From: Thamnidium elegans
Taxonomy: Eukaryota; Mucoromycota; Mucoromycetes; Mucorales; Mucoraceae
Assembly: GCA_025201345.1 (NCBI GenBank)
Contig: JAIXMG010000004.1
Span: forward strand, 310,001-374,000
DNA: 64,000 bases
Direction: 5' to 3'
In this document: in pieces, positions 49,201 to 61,291 of the stretch
Position numbering within the stretch: the first letter of the stretch is position 1
Layout of the letters: the number at the start of each line of letters is the position of its first letter
Notes under the pieces: model-generated
Database searches by the model: none
Told to the model about the DNA's origin: nothing
Seen by the model: only the letters and a program-made list of their open reading frames with translations
Translations under genes and position numbers: made by a program

Positions 49201-52200
49201 CGATTGAAAATAAAGTTTTTGATATAGTAATTTGTTGATCATGTCGTGGGTAATAAGCTAATCTTTCATAACTTTGACTCATCATTGAAGAAGAGTGTAT
49301 AGAAGAAGACAAATCTTCCATCTGCTGTTGTTTTAAAAGAAACTTGGGTTGCCATAATAACAAATCGTTTTGAATAATTTGAACTTTATCCCAAATAGGT
49401 TTTGTAAGGTGCATATGTGTTTGTGGTAAGTGACAATTAATTACAAACATCTTAAAAAAAAATAGCGTGAGATATAAGAATAAAGAAAAAAAAAAGGGGA
49501 GGGGGGAATGCTTACTGAATTCTCAATTGTGTCTTGTTTAAATATCATGGCAGATTCAGATTGATCTTCCATAGGTATATGTAATTTTTGCTCGGCATCA
49601 AAGTTTTCATTTCTATTTAAAAAATCAAACAAGTTTGAAGGTATATCTGTGCCTGCTCCAAAATAAGTTGATCTTCTGGAAGAAGCATTTGGACCTGACT
49701 TATTAGAGTCTTGTATTGTTATTTCAACAGTAGGACATAGCGCACCTTCCGAGAACACTTTTTTTCCTTGACTTGTTTTAGCAGTAAACCAAGTTTCAGC
49801 AAAATGATCTAAAATGTAATATTTTTTTTTAAAAAAAGATATACGAGTTACAATGTATATATATATAGTTTACCTTGTTGAAGAAATACATTGACATAGT
49901 TCAATTCTAGGTTTACTTTGGTAGGCTTTTTATCTTTTGCAACAAATTTTTCAGCTAGAAGTGGTTGATCTGTATTTGACCAAGTGGCAGCTAGTTTCTT
50001 AATATCGATACTCAATTGACTTTTATGAAATCGATCATTAAATTCAGTTCTGGTACTTGTTTGACTCATATCTGGTACAAATAGTAAAACTCGAATAAAT
50101 GCACATCGTACACGTACTTTTTGGTTAACTGTATTTTCTTGTGATTTCAAATCATCAAATACAGAAGGTCTTCTTTCGTGATGAGATGTGTTGTATGAAA
50201 ATTGTTGTCGTTCTTCTTCTTTTCGTCTATTTAAATCGTTTATCGCATAAACAAAGTTATCAAATCTATCAATGATACGAGGATCAATTTGTAACTTGAA
50301 TGGTTGGATGTCAACTACAGTATCTTGATCAAACGGAACTAGCAAATATATACATATATATTAGGTAAATTCACTGGTGCTAAAAAACCGTCTATTTTCT
50401 TTTACCTTCGATAAAACGACTCTTTTCATGTGATTGTTTCCTTTCGAATTTAACTCGTATTACCTCTGATGATTGTTCATCTCTGATAGGTTGTTTTGGA
50501 TCGTATATAGGAAATAATTCGTCGTCTCGGTAATAATATTTAATCTTACTATCAAATAATAAGATCGGGTTATACGTTTCGTATTGAGTCCTTGTCCTAT
50601 CAACTACTTTCTTTGATCCTTTTGGTTTTTTGATCCACTCTGCTAAAATAACATTTGCTATCTTTGCATCCAAATTAGTATTTCCTTGTGAAAACTGTTG
50701 AATACGCATTTGAGCTTGCTCTACAGCAAATTTGATATGATTTCTATTATCAAAGGGTATATTCCAATCAGTGACATGTTGATCATCACTCAATATAAAT
50801 AATTCAATTAGTGACAAGCTAATTTTAATCTTTCTGTCAGGATGTTGTTGTTGTTGTTGTTGTTGTTGTTGCTGTTGTACATGATTATCTGCTATAAATG
50901 GACTATAGTTTGGTTGAAAAGAATTTAAATCATCTAATAATGTATCTGTATTATTGATAATAGGTTTATCCATAGCATCATCGGCTTTTTCAAATGACAT
51001 TGAATCCATTAAATCCATAAAAAATGCGACTTGTAACGGGGTTATGGTGGCACGCATGTGAGTTAATAAGAAATCGACTTGCTTAATAGGTAATGATGAA
51101 GTATCGTCAAGTGAAGGTCTTAGTTTAAGACGTATATGATTTCTCTTATTCATGGTTGTAAATAAAAGTGCTTTATAAGGTTGAGAGGCTTTGGGAGTAA
51201 TCGAGCCACTAGAATCAATATTACTGAATATAGATGAATTTGTATCAAAGAACTCTGTTTGAGATAACGATTCTTCTATATCCTGATTGATTGTAGTTTC
51301 ACTTTGACTGTGTAATGAGTACATGTTAGTTGAAGAATTGAGCCAAACTTCGGGTGAAGTAAATGTAATAAATTTGATTGTTTCATTGGCTGGTAATAAG
51401 ATTGAGCTTTCAGACATATCTTGCTGTTCCACTGGGTTACTGAATTCAGGTGTTTCATCATAATAAGAAACTCTGGGTATACATATATCAATATGGTATT
51501 CCCTTTCACTGTTGTCACCAGATAATAAAGGGACAGCTGATTTATGGCTGATACGTATCAGCGTATCAATAATGTCCACCTTGATTTTTGCCAACATTTT
51601 ATCAATTACTTTGGTCAACACTTGAAGACCTTCCATATCCACATCTTCGGTACTAGTATGAAACGATTTTTGAATAGACTCATGTAATTCTTGTGTTTGA
51701 TCTTGTTCTATTTCCGATTTCAAAAAGTCATCTGCGAAATGTAAAGAAGATGACAGTATAGGTTCTTCTAAAATAGGTGTAGGTGGACTTGTATCTAGAT
51801 AATAAAAAGTTTTTCGTTAATAGGATGTAATAATGATATACTGCATATAAAAAAAATACCATTGTTTTTAGGCTTGTTCTTTACTGGTCTTAATGCCAAG
51901 TGTAATCCTTGAATCTTGAGAGAAATATCACCACTCCATAAAGTTGTCCATGGTATAGAAGCATGAATACAACCTACTCTTCCTTCTTCCAATACAAAAG
52001 GAGTATCATTTAATAATTTGTTCAAGGTCTATATATAAAAAAAAAAAATTAGAAGAGTTTAAAAAAAAGGTTAAAATAGTAGTATGATTTTACGTTTAAA
52101 TTCAAGTCTAAATCTCTTAATTCAACAGAACCATTCATTATTCCAATGTCAAAGTTTTCGAGATCTAGTTCCTTTTCAAGAAATTGACCGATAGCTTTTC

Positions 52201-52285
52201 TCAAGAGAAACTTGTATAATCGCTTTTGTATATTGTTTGGCAACGAAAAGTTAGTCAAGCCCGATATATAGTTCCACGCTTTCAT
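46244..52285 (-). CDS. ATG2: Autophagy-related protein 2 (ATG2), lipid-transfer protein
   Basis: Bridge-like lipid-transfer protein at the ER-phagophore contact, needed for autophagosome growth. About ten exons and roughly 1,800 aa, as usual for fungal ATG2. The N-terminus (SLPNNIQKRLYKFLLRKAIG, then FLEKELDLENFDIGIMNGSV and ELRDLDLN) is the chorein/Vps13-type N domain. The next exon (LNKLLNDTPFVLEEGRVGCI, SIPWTTLWSG) also matches. The C-terminal exon (46323-47150) contains the ATG2 C-terminal region: SPIRSIVNLSTGVADLVLLP, IQQYRKDGRLIKGIQRGTSS, FARATAIEAIKLSSRVATGT. A last 57-nt intron leads to the terminal DKYKKRK and the stop at 46244. The middle is less conserved, with Gln (near 50850) and Asp/Glu runs. 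Exact inner exon borders not all resolved. Confidence 0.93.
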
Positions 52286-53507
52286 TGGAAGAGAGTATTA
52301 AAGAGTGAGAAAAGAGTAAATAAACAAATAAAAAAAAAGGGTGAAAATAAATATGTAGTCAGAAGACAATTTTAATGAGCTAAGTGACCCGCATGATTGA
52401 AAGAAAAAAGTAACACAGTGGAATTGGTTCAATTTCACTCCACTTTCTAAAGTCAGTCAAATGCCTTTTTAAAACAGATATACATTTTGCAGGAACAAGT
52501 TATATCTTTACATATTTTTCTTTAGCTCTAATATCTACGCTACGTGTAGTATTTTAATAATGCAACTAATTCGCTTTACTCATACTCGTAAATTTATTCA
52601 AGCAACATTCAAACCAGAGTATTTCTTTCGGCATGAAATCTCCTGTAATGTCTTCAATCTCCGAAGAAGATGAGGTTGCTTTTACCTGTTGAGACAAGCT
52701 CATCAGAACTGGGTAAAGCAGTGCATTTACAGATGTAATGCATGCAAAACTGTCATGCTGTATTTAGGTAAATGAGCCAAATATCACTTATCATTAATAT
52801 AAACAGAGATTCACCTGTCTTGATTGGTTGCATTTAATCTATACTATACCATTATGCTTCTACATTTATATATATATATTAGAATAGCACATAGTCAATC
52901 TTGATTTAGTATATCCTTCATTTAAACAAGAGTAATTATTATAGCTGATATTTTTACTAAGCCCAAACATAATTCCTATCGAATCGTATTATTTAATCAT
53001 AAAAATACTAACAAACCTCGTATAAGCGAAACAAGATACAGCCTTTCTTAGGGTAAACATACTATTATATTGATGAGTCCATCAACTAGTATACAATAGT
53101 AAAAGATGGATGCGCGTAGCGTTATTTTACAGTACGTTTTTTTTATAGGGTAGTACATTAAAGGTAAAAAGATCATTTTTTTTGTGCAACACTATTTGTG
53201 CATTTCCAATAAAAACAAACCCCCTTTTCAGAATCTTTACACTATTTTCATGGCCTATCTTACTTTTACAAATAAAATAAAGTAAAATAGAGTACTTTCT
53301 TGATCTTGTCAAGGTAACAGAGTCAAAGAAAGCGTAGAATAGAAACTTACGCAGAATAGGTTCCTCTTTTTTATTAGACTAGGCGCACCATCTTTTTTAG
53401 ATTAAAGTAGACGTCATATTGGGGTCCGTTACCACAGTAAAAAAAAAAAAGAGGTTCCTTTTTCCATATTTCTTTTATTTATTTTTTATCTTTAGAAACA
53501 AAATAAA
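52286..53507. other. Divergent intergenic region between ATG2 and the V-ATPase gene
   Basis: Promoters of both divergent genes must lie here. Bases 52560-52760 contain a broken stretch reading QLIRFTHTRKFIQATFKPEY, then after a stop YRCNACKTVM, with a C-x2-C pair. This could be a remnant of a zinc-ribbon transposase-like gene, but it is too short to name. A GACGTCAT element (53411-53418), similar to an ATF/CRE site, sits ~95 bases before the V-ATPase ATG. Otherwise only AT-rich sequence. Confidence 0.45.
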
Positions 53508-56438
53508 ATGGCACCAAGCACACTCTTCCGTTCGGAGGAGATGTCACTTATTCAGTTGTACATCCCTGCTGAAGTTGCTCAACCATGTGTTGCAGAATTG
53601 GGCGAACTTGGCAAAGTTCAATTTAGAGATGTAAAAAAAAAAAAAACGAAACACACTAGTTATATATATAAAAGTACAACATGAAACTGACTTGAGTCCC
53701 CCCTCTCCTTTTTTTTATTTGTAGCTTAATCCCGAAGTAAATGCTTTCCAACGTTCATTTGTTTCGGAAATTAGAAGACTTGATGAGATGGAACGTCAAT
53801 GCCGTGCGTACTTAAAAAAAAATATATTCTCGCGTTTTATTTATTACTTTTCCCCTTGTTTATTGATATTTTTATTTCATATATAGGTTTCTTCCAAAGT
53901 CAACTTGTTAAAACTGACATCCAGACTCGTCCTTTAACTCCAGCTGCTTATCGCTCTCGTGCTCGTTCTGCTCAAGAAGTAGATGATCTCGAAGAAAACT
54001 TGAAGGAATATGAAGGACGTGTTAGTCAAATGAACTCTTCTTATGAGTCTCTTCAACGTCGTTACCTTCAACTGACTGAGTTACGTTATGTCTTGAGAGA
54101 GTCTTCTTCTTTCTTTGACGAGGTAAATATATATAAAGACAACAATATAAAGTAAATACATATTAATATACCTTTTTGTTGCAATAAAATAGGCTAGACA
54201 CAGACAAGATACAATCCGTCAATCACTTGATGAACAAGATGATTCTGCACCACTTTTAGAAAATGATGTTGAACAAGTAAACCATGATTTGGATACTATG
54301 CACCTTGGTTATGTTACTGGTGTTATTCCCCGTGCTCGTATGCAAACCTTTGAACGTGTCCTTTGGCGTTCTCTTCGTGGTAACTTGTACTTGAGATCTG
54401 CTGAGATTGAGGAATCCATTACAGATCCCGACACTGACGGTTTAGTTGATAAAAACGTCTTTTGTATCTTTGCTCATGGTAATGAAATCATTTCAAAGAT
54501 CAAAAAGGTGTCTGAGAGCTTAGGTGGTACCTTATACTCTATTGATGACTCTGCTGATAAGCGTCGTGAATCTCTTTTACAAATCACTAATCGTATTGAA
54601 GATCTTGGCAATGTAAAAAAAAAAACTGCCTTTCAAAAAAATATGTATATGTTTGAAACTCATTTTATTTTATTGTAGGTTTTATCTACTACAAACCAAG
54701 CTCGTCGTTCTGAATTACTCAAGGTTTCTGAAAATCTTACTGCTTGGACTACTATCGTTCGCAAAGAAAAGGCCATATACCACACTATGAACTTGTTTAA
54801 CTATGATGCTAATCGCAAGTGCCTTATTGCTGAAGGTTGGTGTCCTACCAATGATATGCCTTTAGTTCAACAAGCATTAAAGGAAGCCACTGTATGTTTT
54901 TCTCTCTCTCTCTTTTTAGTACGCATAAAACTAATTATTATTATAATATATAGGATGCTTCAGGTACCAGTCTTCCCTCTATTATGACCGAGTTACAAAC
55001 CAAAAAGACTCGCCCTACTTATCATCGTACCAATAAATTCACTGAAGGTTTCCAAGGTATTATTGATGCTTATGGTATTGCTCGTTATCGTGAAGTCAAT
55101 CCTGGTCTCTTTACCATTGTTTCTTTTCCTTTCCTTTTCGCCATGATGTTTGGTGATATTGGTCATGGTTTCCTTTTATTCTTGATTGCTCTTTATCTTT
55201 GTGTCTATGAAAAGAAGTTGGCAAGCAACAATGGCGAGATTTTCAAAATGTTCTTTGGTGGCCGTTATATGATGTTGATGATGGGTATTTTCTCTATTTT
55301 CACAGGTATCATTTATAATGATATCTTCTCTTTATCATTAAATGTATTCAAGTCTGGTTTTGATTTGCCTTCCAACTATACCTCATTGGAGTCTGTTGAA
55401 AGTATACCCAATGGAAACACTTATCCTATCGGTTTCGATCCTGCATGGCACGGTTCCGAAAACTTCTTGTTGTTTTCCAACTCTTACAAGATGAAGCAAG
55501 CTATTGTTGTTGGTGTCATTCATATGTCCTTTGCTGTTTGCTTAAACGTTTTCAACCATGTTTATTATAAGCGTAAGGCCTTTGTCTGGCTTGAATTCCT
55601 TCCTCAAATTTTGTTCATGGAATCTATCTTTGGTTATCTTATTTTCTGTATCATGTATAAGTGGAGTGTTAACTGGTGGGAATTGGATTCTGCAGGAAAT
55701 CATATTCGTAATGCTCCTCCTAATCTTTTGAACATGTTGATTTATATGTTCTTAACGCCTGGTACTGTCAACCCTGAAGAACAATTATTTGCTGGTCAAG
55801 GTCCCGTTCAACTTTGTCTCATTTTGATTGCTGTGGTTTGTGTACCTTGGATGTGGTTCGGTAAGCCTTTATATCTTAAGAAAGAAGCTAGCAAGCATCA
55901 TTATGAAACTGTTGCTGCTGATGATAATGATACCGATGAAGAAAATCGTGTTGCTGGTGACAGTACTGCTGAAGATGATGAAGAGGAAGAAGAGGTAACG
56001 TATATATATATAAAAAAAGAATTATTTGTAGTGTAGATACTAATTTTTTTTGTAAAGTTTGAATTCAGTGAAGTTATGATTCATCAAACTATTCATACTA
56101 TTGAGTTCTGTCTTAATTGTATCTCTAATACTGCTTCTTATCTTCGTCTTTGGGCTTTGTCGCTTGCTCACGCTCAATTGTCTAGTGTCTTATGGGATAT
56201 GACACTCAAGATTTGGTTCAATTTGAAAGGTCCTATTGCAGTTGCTGGTCTTGTTATTGGCTTTGCCATGTGGTTTATTTTAACTCTCGGTATTTTGTTA
56301 AGTATGGAAGGTCTTTCTGCTTTCCTTCACGCACTTCGTTTAATGTGGGTAGAATTTGATGGTAAATTTTATAACGGTGACGGTATCAACTTTGAACCTT
56401 TTACTTTCTCTGCCATTTTGGAACCCAATACCGAGTAG
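53508..56438 (+). CDS. VPH1: V-type proton ATPase subunit a (Vph1/Stv1-like)
   Basis: Vo-sector subunit that forms the proton half-channels in vacuolar and endosomal membranes. Seven exons (53508-53630, 53725-53803, 53887-54122, 54193-54612, 54679-54891, 54954-55994 and 56058-56438) join to 830 aa (yeast Vph1 is 840). The cytosolic N-terminal half starts [20 protein letters not shown] and contains [12 protein letters not shown]. The membrane half contains [19 protein letters not shown] and [19 protein letters not shown]. The last exon carries [20 protein letters not shown], where Arg734 corresponds to the essential channel Arg735 of Vph1. An acidic cytosolic loop precedes the last exon. Whether it is the vacuolar (Vph1) or Golgi (Stv1) isoform cannot be told. 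Confidence 0.96.
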
Positions 56439-57023
56439 ATCTATCTTTTTTTATGCTCTCTTCATTCATATAATTAAAGAAGGAATCCCTCCACCTCCTT
56501 ATTTACCAATTACTCTCTATTTTTAAATATGTTGCACCCCGTTTTTTATATTGAATACAGATGTTTAGATGAATGTTTAAAATATAGAGTTGTGCAAGTT
56601 TTCATTGAATTAAAACTTGTATTGCTTATTGTACAAAAGAATGTATATAAACTTTAGTATAGTGTCCACGGTACCAATTTACACGTAGCTGTACATATTT
56701 ATTCGCACAAAAAAAAACCAGCTCTATGCCGTGGAATAGCAACCGTACTATACAAAAGTTCATTAAAACCAAAGCGCACTCACACACATACATACATATA
56801 CCATATTACTTACAATTGAAATTACTATCGTTTTTTTATACTCTAACAAGTAATATTTTCATCATAAGATGATTTAATATATTACAATCCTGTATTTGTT
56901 TATATCTCCGTTAAAAGTAGCTGTTCCAGAACAAACTGTTGAATTCACTACTCACAGTTTATTCAAAAAAAAAAAAAAAAGAAACCTATTTTAGAAGTGC
57001 CTCGAAATTACGCGTTTATTTCC
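56439..57023. other. 3' flank of the V-ATPase gene, no gene seen
   Basis: AT-rich 3'-UTR and spacer. An A16 tract at ~56966-56981 lies 40 bases before homology to the PD-(D/E)XK-like family starts. No ORF supported. Confidence 0.5.
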
Positions 57024-57443
57024 ACACTAACACGGCCAAATTTTTTCGGCCTAGTTCTCTCTCACACATTTTTCCCTTGAATACGTTTGACGTCAAAAAA
57101 TGTGTTACACGACATTTTGACCGTCAAACTCGCGAGTCTTTGAAGCTAATCGCTCGTAATACCAACCCTGAAATAGAACGTATGTCTGGTAAGGCAGATG
57201 TAAATTGAACTAGTTTAAGAAGATAGCTTTCTCTAACAGTATTTGCCAATAGGAGGAAAATGATGATGATGATGATGATGATGAGAAGAAAGAAGAGAAG
57301 GAAAAAAAGAATGAAGAAGAGAAGAGAGAAGAAAAAATGAAGCTATGATGATAATAGTTAAAGATCTTGTTTACCATACCATGCATTTTCGCGCTACAGC
57401 TGCCTCAGAGGCCACGTTTACAGAAAAACATCTATTATTCCAA
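57024..57443 (+). pseudogene. Copy C of the PD-(D/E)XK-like family, truncated
   Basis: Matches copy B from the end of intron 3 (ACTAACACGGCC) through exon 4 (SLSHIFPLNTFDVKKCVTRH), intron 4, and half of exon 5 (seven Asp codons, then a Glu/Lys-rich run). Relative to B it has lost ~24 nt at the end of exon 4, has a frameshift after the acidic run that leads to TGATGA, and stops matching at CTATTATTCC (57443), before the PD...EVK domain. It is therefore inactive and only ~2.2 kb upstream of intact copy B. Confidence 0.85.
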
Positions 57444-57733
57444 GATAAGGCTGGCTAATTTTGTTACCACCGTAGATTTCCATTCTAGCACTATTGATAG
57501 CATTTCCTCTTTCAATTATATTCTATAACTATAACAATAACAATAACATTTACAACTATATAAATATCTCTATCTTTTTACTAAATAAACATTATCCTAT
57601 TTTTACTTATTCCTTTTACTTTATTATTTTTATTATATAAATATTATTACCCAATAATATTTATCTAGTAATCACAGATATGTGTAATATTCAGATGTTC
57701 GGGAAATTGATTAAGAGAAAAGAGAAAGAGATA
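57444..57733. other. AT-rich segment following copy C
   Basis: Contains AACAAT/AACATT microrepeats and two poly-pyrimidine stretches. Nothing coding. It joins the broken end of copy C to the small inverted-repeat element. Confidence 0.4.
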
Positions 57734-57819
57734 CACTATTTCCTGAAATTATTGGGCGTAATTATGATTCAAATATTTTTTTTTTTTTTGAAGTGCCCCA
57801 ATAATTTCAGGAAATAGTG
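57734..57819. mobile_element. Small TA-flanked inverted-repeat element (MITE, Tc1/mariner-like)
   Basis: An 86-bp element with 23-bp perfect terminal inverted repeats, CACTATTTCCTGAAATTATT plus GGG, separated by a T-rich centre. It is flanked on both sides by TA (57732-57733 and 57820-57821). TA target duplication and short TIRs are typical of Tc1/mariner MITEs. No transposase is present; the superfamily call is inference. Confidence 0.75.
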
Positions 57820-59640
57820 TATTTAACAGTAAAATAGGTTATATAAAAATAAGGTACTTTATTCAATAATAATTTTTTTAGAGCATTTATAGTAGTTGGA
57901 TAATTGCTGCGGATAAGTTATAATATATATAGTAATGCTAGTAGTAGAATGCTGCGGTCTTGATGACGCAGTAAATGACATGTAATACAAGACTTGATCG
58001 AATATTGAATATATTAGAGTATTACTAGACTAACCGTCATATATCATAAGAAAGTTTAAAAAAGTTGGTTTTATTAAGTTAAAAGGTTGGTATGTCAGAG
58101 CTGATAAACAAGTAATATCTGTAAGTATTTGTATCATCATATCCCGACTAGTAACCATAAAGTGACCTTGTAAGCCTTTCCTTTATGGCACCCACAAAGT
58201 GCCCTTAATCGAGCCTTTTCTTTACGTAGCCGGCTATTTCTGACTAAACATGGTATTGGATAGGACTTGCAGCAAAAGCAAAAGTAATAGAGACCAGAGT
58301 TTTTTTTTTCTTTTTTACCGGAGTTGCGTACCAAAGTATAGGAAGAAACCAACCAAAATCTTGTGTAAGAGACCCACCCAAAGTCTCAAATAAATTTTTG
58401 CATATAGCAGGAGTAAAAGGCTTTAAAATATTTTTGACAGCATTTGCAGTAGAGACCAAACAAAGTATCACACCAAACTATTGTACCAAAGTATAGTAGT
58501 AAACCACCAAAGCCTTGCAACAAAGCAAAATAGTAAACCAGAAGAAAGCCTTGAATAAAGTTTCGAACAGAACAGAACCAAACATGTTAAAATTATTTTG
58601 ACAGCATTTTAAAGAGTTTTAGAAACTACCTGGGGTATTCTTCTATAACAGCCATTGAGCATGTGTGAAAAGTAAATAAATAATAATAAAAAAAAAAAAC
58701 CTTTCTTTATAACTTTGTATTTAGTTTAGTCTTTACCATAGAAGTCAAAAGAAAGAAAACACTACCTCAAGTGAAACATTTTTCTTAATGATTTGTTTGT
58801 TTTTTTTTTAATAGTTACTCTTTTTTACTCCCTAAATTATTCAAGTCCAACATGTATATTAGCATTCTACAGGTTCGAACAAAAAGTAAATAATGATGTA
58901 AGTTTTTTTTTCATCAACCAAAGCCAAAGTTAAACTCGCCCTCCCAGCACATTTAATCGATACTCTCTTTCTTAATCAAAATAAGTGCAAAGATATATGT
59001 TAAAACGAGTAGTTATTTCATTGTAAAGGATCATCATGTTTTTAATTTATTATAGTTTCTAATACGCCATATTTTTGTGTGTCACAACTGTCCAAAAAAA
59101 AAGAGGCCGTGCTTTTTTATTTATTAGTACATGAATAAGCCTTCTTCTAGTGAAAGTGATCCCCTTTACTAGAATTCAGTTCACTAATTCAACTAATTTT
59201 TCAGATCTTTTGGGCTCCTAGTGATAGGTAGATGCAAGTTACACATAGTATACTTTACTAAGTACGTGTAATTGCATTTTGTTTGACAAATTTACTATTT
59301 TTTTTTCAGACAAAGATAGTTAAAAGCACATCTTTAAAAAAAGCCTTGAGCAGTATATTATCACCAAGTTCCTGGGTAAGTATGTAATACTGAATAAGTA
59401 CGTTAGTGTCACTAGAACATGAACATCCAGACTAGTTTCTTCTAAAGTAGCACATATTCTATGGTTATTTACTTCCGTTGTCTTGCTAATACATTGGGAG
59501 CAATAATTAAATGTTACACATATTAGTTAAGCGTTTCATGTCATGTTGCTAAAGGCACAATAGTTGCGCACTTGTGTTTATTTAAGAGAGTACACAAGAG
59601 TTCTTCGTATTCTTTAGTTTTTTTTTTTCTTTATTATAAT
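57820..59640. other. Accessory spacer with family remnant and AC-rich repeats
   Basis: A 27-base piece at ~58021-58048 (ATTACTAGACTAACCGTCAT, then ATATCAT) is nearly identical to intron 5 of copies A and B, so it is a relic of another family member. Bases 58320-58590 contain many degenerate copies of ACCAAAG/ACCAAAC on the plus strand; the minus strand reads as Phe/Leu/Trp/Tyr-rich peptide broken by stops. The rest is AT-rich with homopolymers and no supported gene. The final ~100 bases should include the copy B promoter. Confidence 0.55.
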
Positions 59641-60343
59641 ATGTATAACAACTTTAATCAATCTACCTTTAACAGCAATATCCAATTTATAACTTCCAAA
59701 AGAGACAGAGGTATGTTCAAAGAGATCTTCATTTGCGAGAGCCAAATCTATACTTACTCTTTTCTTTTAGAAAGCAGCTCCGAGTTGTCCGGCTCGTCTG
59801 CTTCTTCTGTTGAAGTAAAAAGAGCAAAGAGAATAAATTACTTCTTGGGAGAAGGAGAAAAGAAGTGGAAGCCGAAGCAGGAGGTAAATAAAAGTGTATG
59901 CGAATACCTACAGCTGAAGAATGCTAACCATTACGTTTAGCTTCTCATAAACAATGTCAATGTTACTGAATTATTTAAAAGATTCAGAAAACATTCAATT
60001 GCGGAAGTAGAGAAAAATGGACATATTAACCCTTTAAGGATCCTGTAAGTATTCAAAGTGCTATTTTCCCTCTTCCTCTTCAGACACTAACACGGCCAAA
60101 TTTTTTCGGCCTAGTTCTCTCTCACACATTTTTCCCTTGAATACGTTTGACGTCAAAAAATGTGTTACACGACATTTTGACCGTCAAACTCGGAAGTCTT
60201 TGAAATCATTTGCTAGTAACACCAAGCCTGAAATAGAGCGTATGTCTGGTAAGGCAGTCGTGTACTGCAAGAATAAAGCAAATGTAAGTTGAACCAGTTT
60301 AAGAAGATATATTTCTCTAACAGTATTTGCCAATAGGGGAAAA

Positions 60344-60408
<65 letters not shown>

Positions 60409-61291
60409 AATGATGAGAAGGAAGAAGAGAAGAAAGAAAAAAAAAATGAAACCATGATGGTAATGGTTAAAGATCTCGTTTACCATACCATGCATTTTCG
60501 CGCTACCGCTGCCAGTTCCTCAGAAGCCACATTTACCGAGAAATGTTTATTGCCAATTGTTCAAACAGTTTTACTCCGAAATGCAAACGAGGATATGGTT
60601 TATGCAATGTGAGTGTGTCTAATTATCTTTGATTACTAGACTAACCGCCATATATCATACTCACGAATAGGATTGATAAACCCGAAAGTAATAACATGAA
60701 GCCTGATTTCATGATAGGAGCAAAGGTCAGAACAAAAGAGGTGTATTTTTTTTTTATTGAAGTAAAAAGGCCTGAAGCAACGAGCAAATATCAACCAGAG
60801 GACGACTATACGAAGCTTATGAAGGAAATGAAATGCTCTGTTGATACCCAGCTTCGCCTCGGGGTATTGAACCCTACGTCTCTTGGTGTACTGGTCGAAG
60901 GTATGATCTTATTTTGTGTGTTGGATACTAAAAAAAAAAAAGAACACTATCTAATTCAGATACTTTGATAGGGTTTAAATGTACCCTTTTTCAGATGAAA
61001 CTTGTATCTGACGGGATTTATATGCCTGTGGCATTTGACCGTTTCTCCCTTATTGAAGAGATTCATCAGCTAGTTAACCTTCCTTCGGTTGTTGAAGCTT
61101 TTTATTCTGTAAAGGTATTGATTGCAAAAAATAATCTTAGTAACAATAAAATAACTAATTCCATACAGTCTGAACTTGAAAATTTTATGGAAGATATTAG
61201 TAAGAAGAGAACAAAAGAAGAAAAGGTAGCGGGAGAAGAGCGAGTGTATCCTTCTTTCGATACAAAATTTGAATCAAAAAAGACGAAATAA
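59641..61291 (+). CDS. Candidate PD-(D/E)XK-fold protein, copy B (intact, 7 exons, 425 aa)
   Basis: Exons 59641-59710, 59771-59883, 59941-60044, 60115-60283, 60337-60608, 60671-60900 and 60972-61291 join without a stop; intron positions and phases equal those of copy A. The N-terminus MYNNFNQSTFNSNIQF is more diverged from A than the 3' half, which is nearly identical. KPDF at ~253-256 and IEVKRP at ~272-277 carry the P-D...E-V-K motif. The linker has 21 consecutive Asp codons (GAT) against five in A. The C-terminal tail differs (ESKKTK). Protein level: acidic linker, a predicted mixed alpha/beta domain, no signal peptide or membrane segment seen. Same caveats as copy A: unknown function, fold inferred from motif. 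Confidence 0.65.
60346..60408 (+). repeat. (GAT)21 coding microsatellite (polyaspartate)
   Basis: Twenty-one GAT codons in exon 5 of copy B. The homologous site has five GAT in copy A and seven in copy C, so this is a length-variable coding repeat. Confidence 0.9.

Noticed and set aside
52560..52790. Zinc-ribbon transposase gene
   Set aside because: Only one C-x2-C pair and broken frames; too little to call an element.
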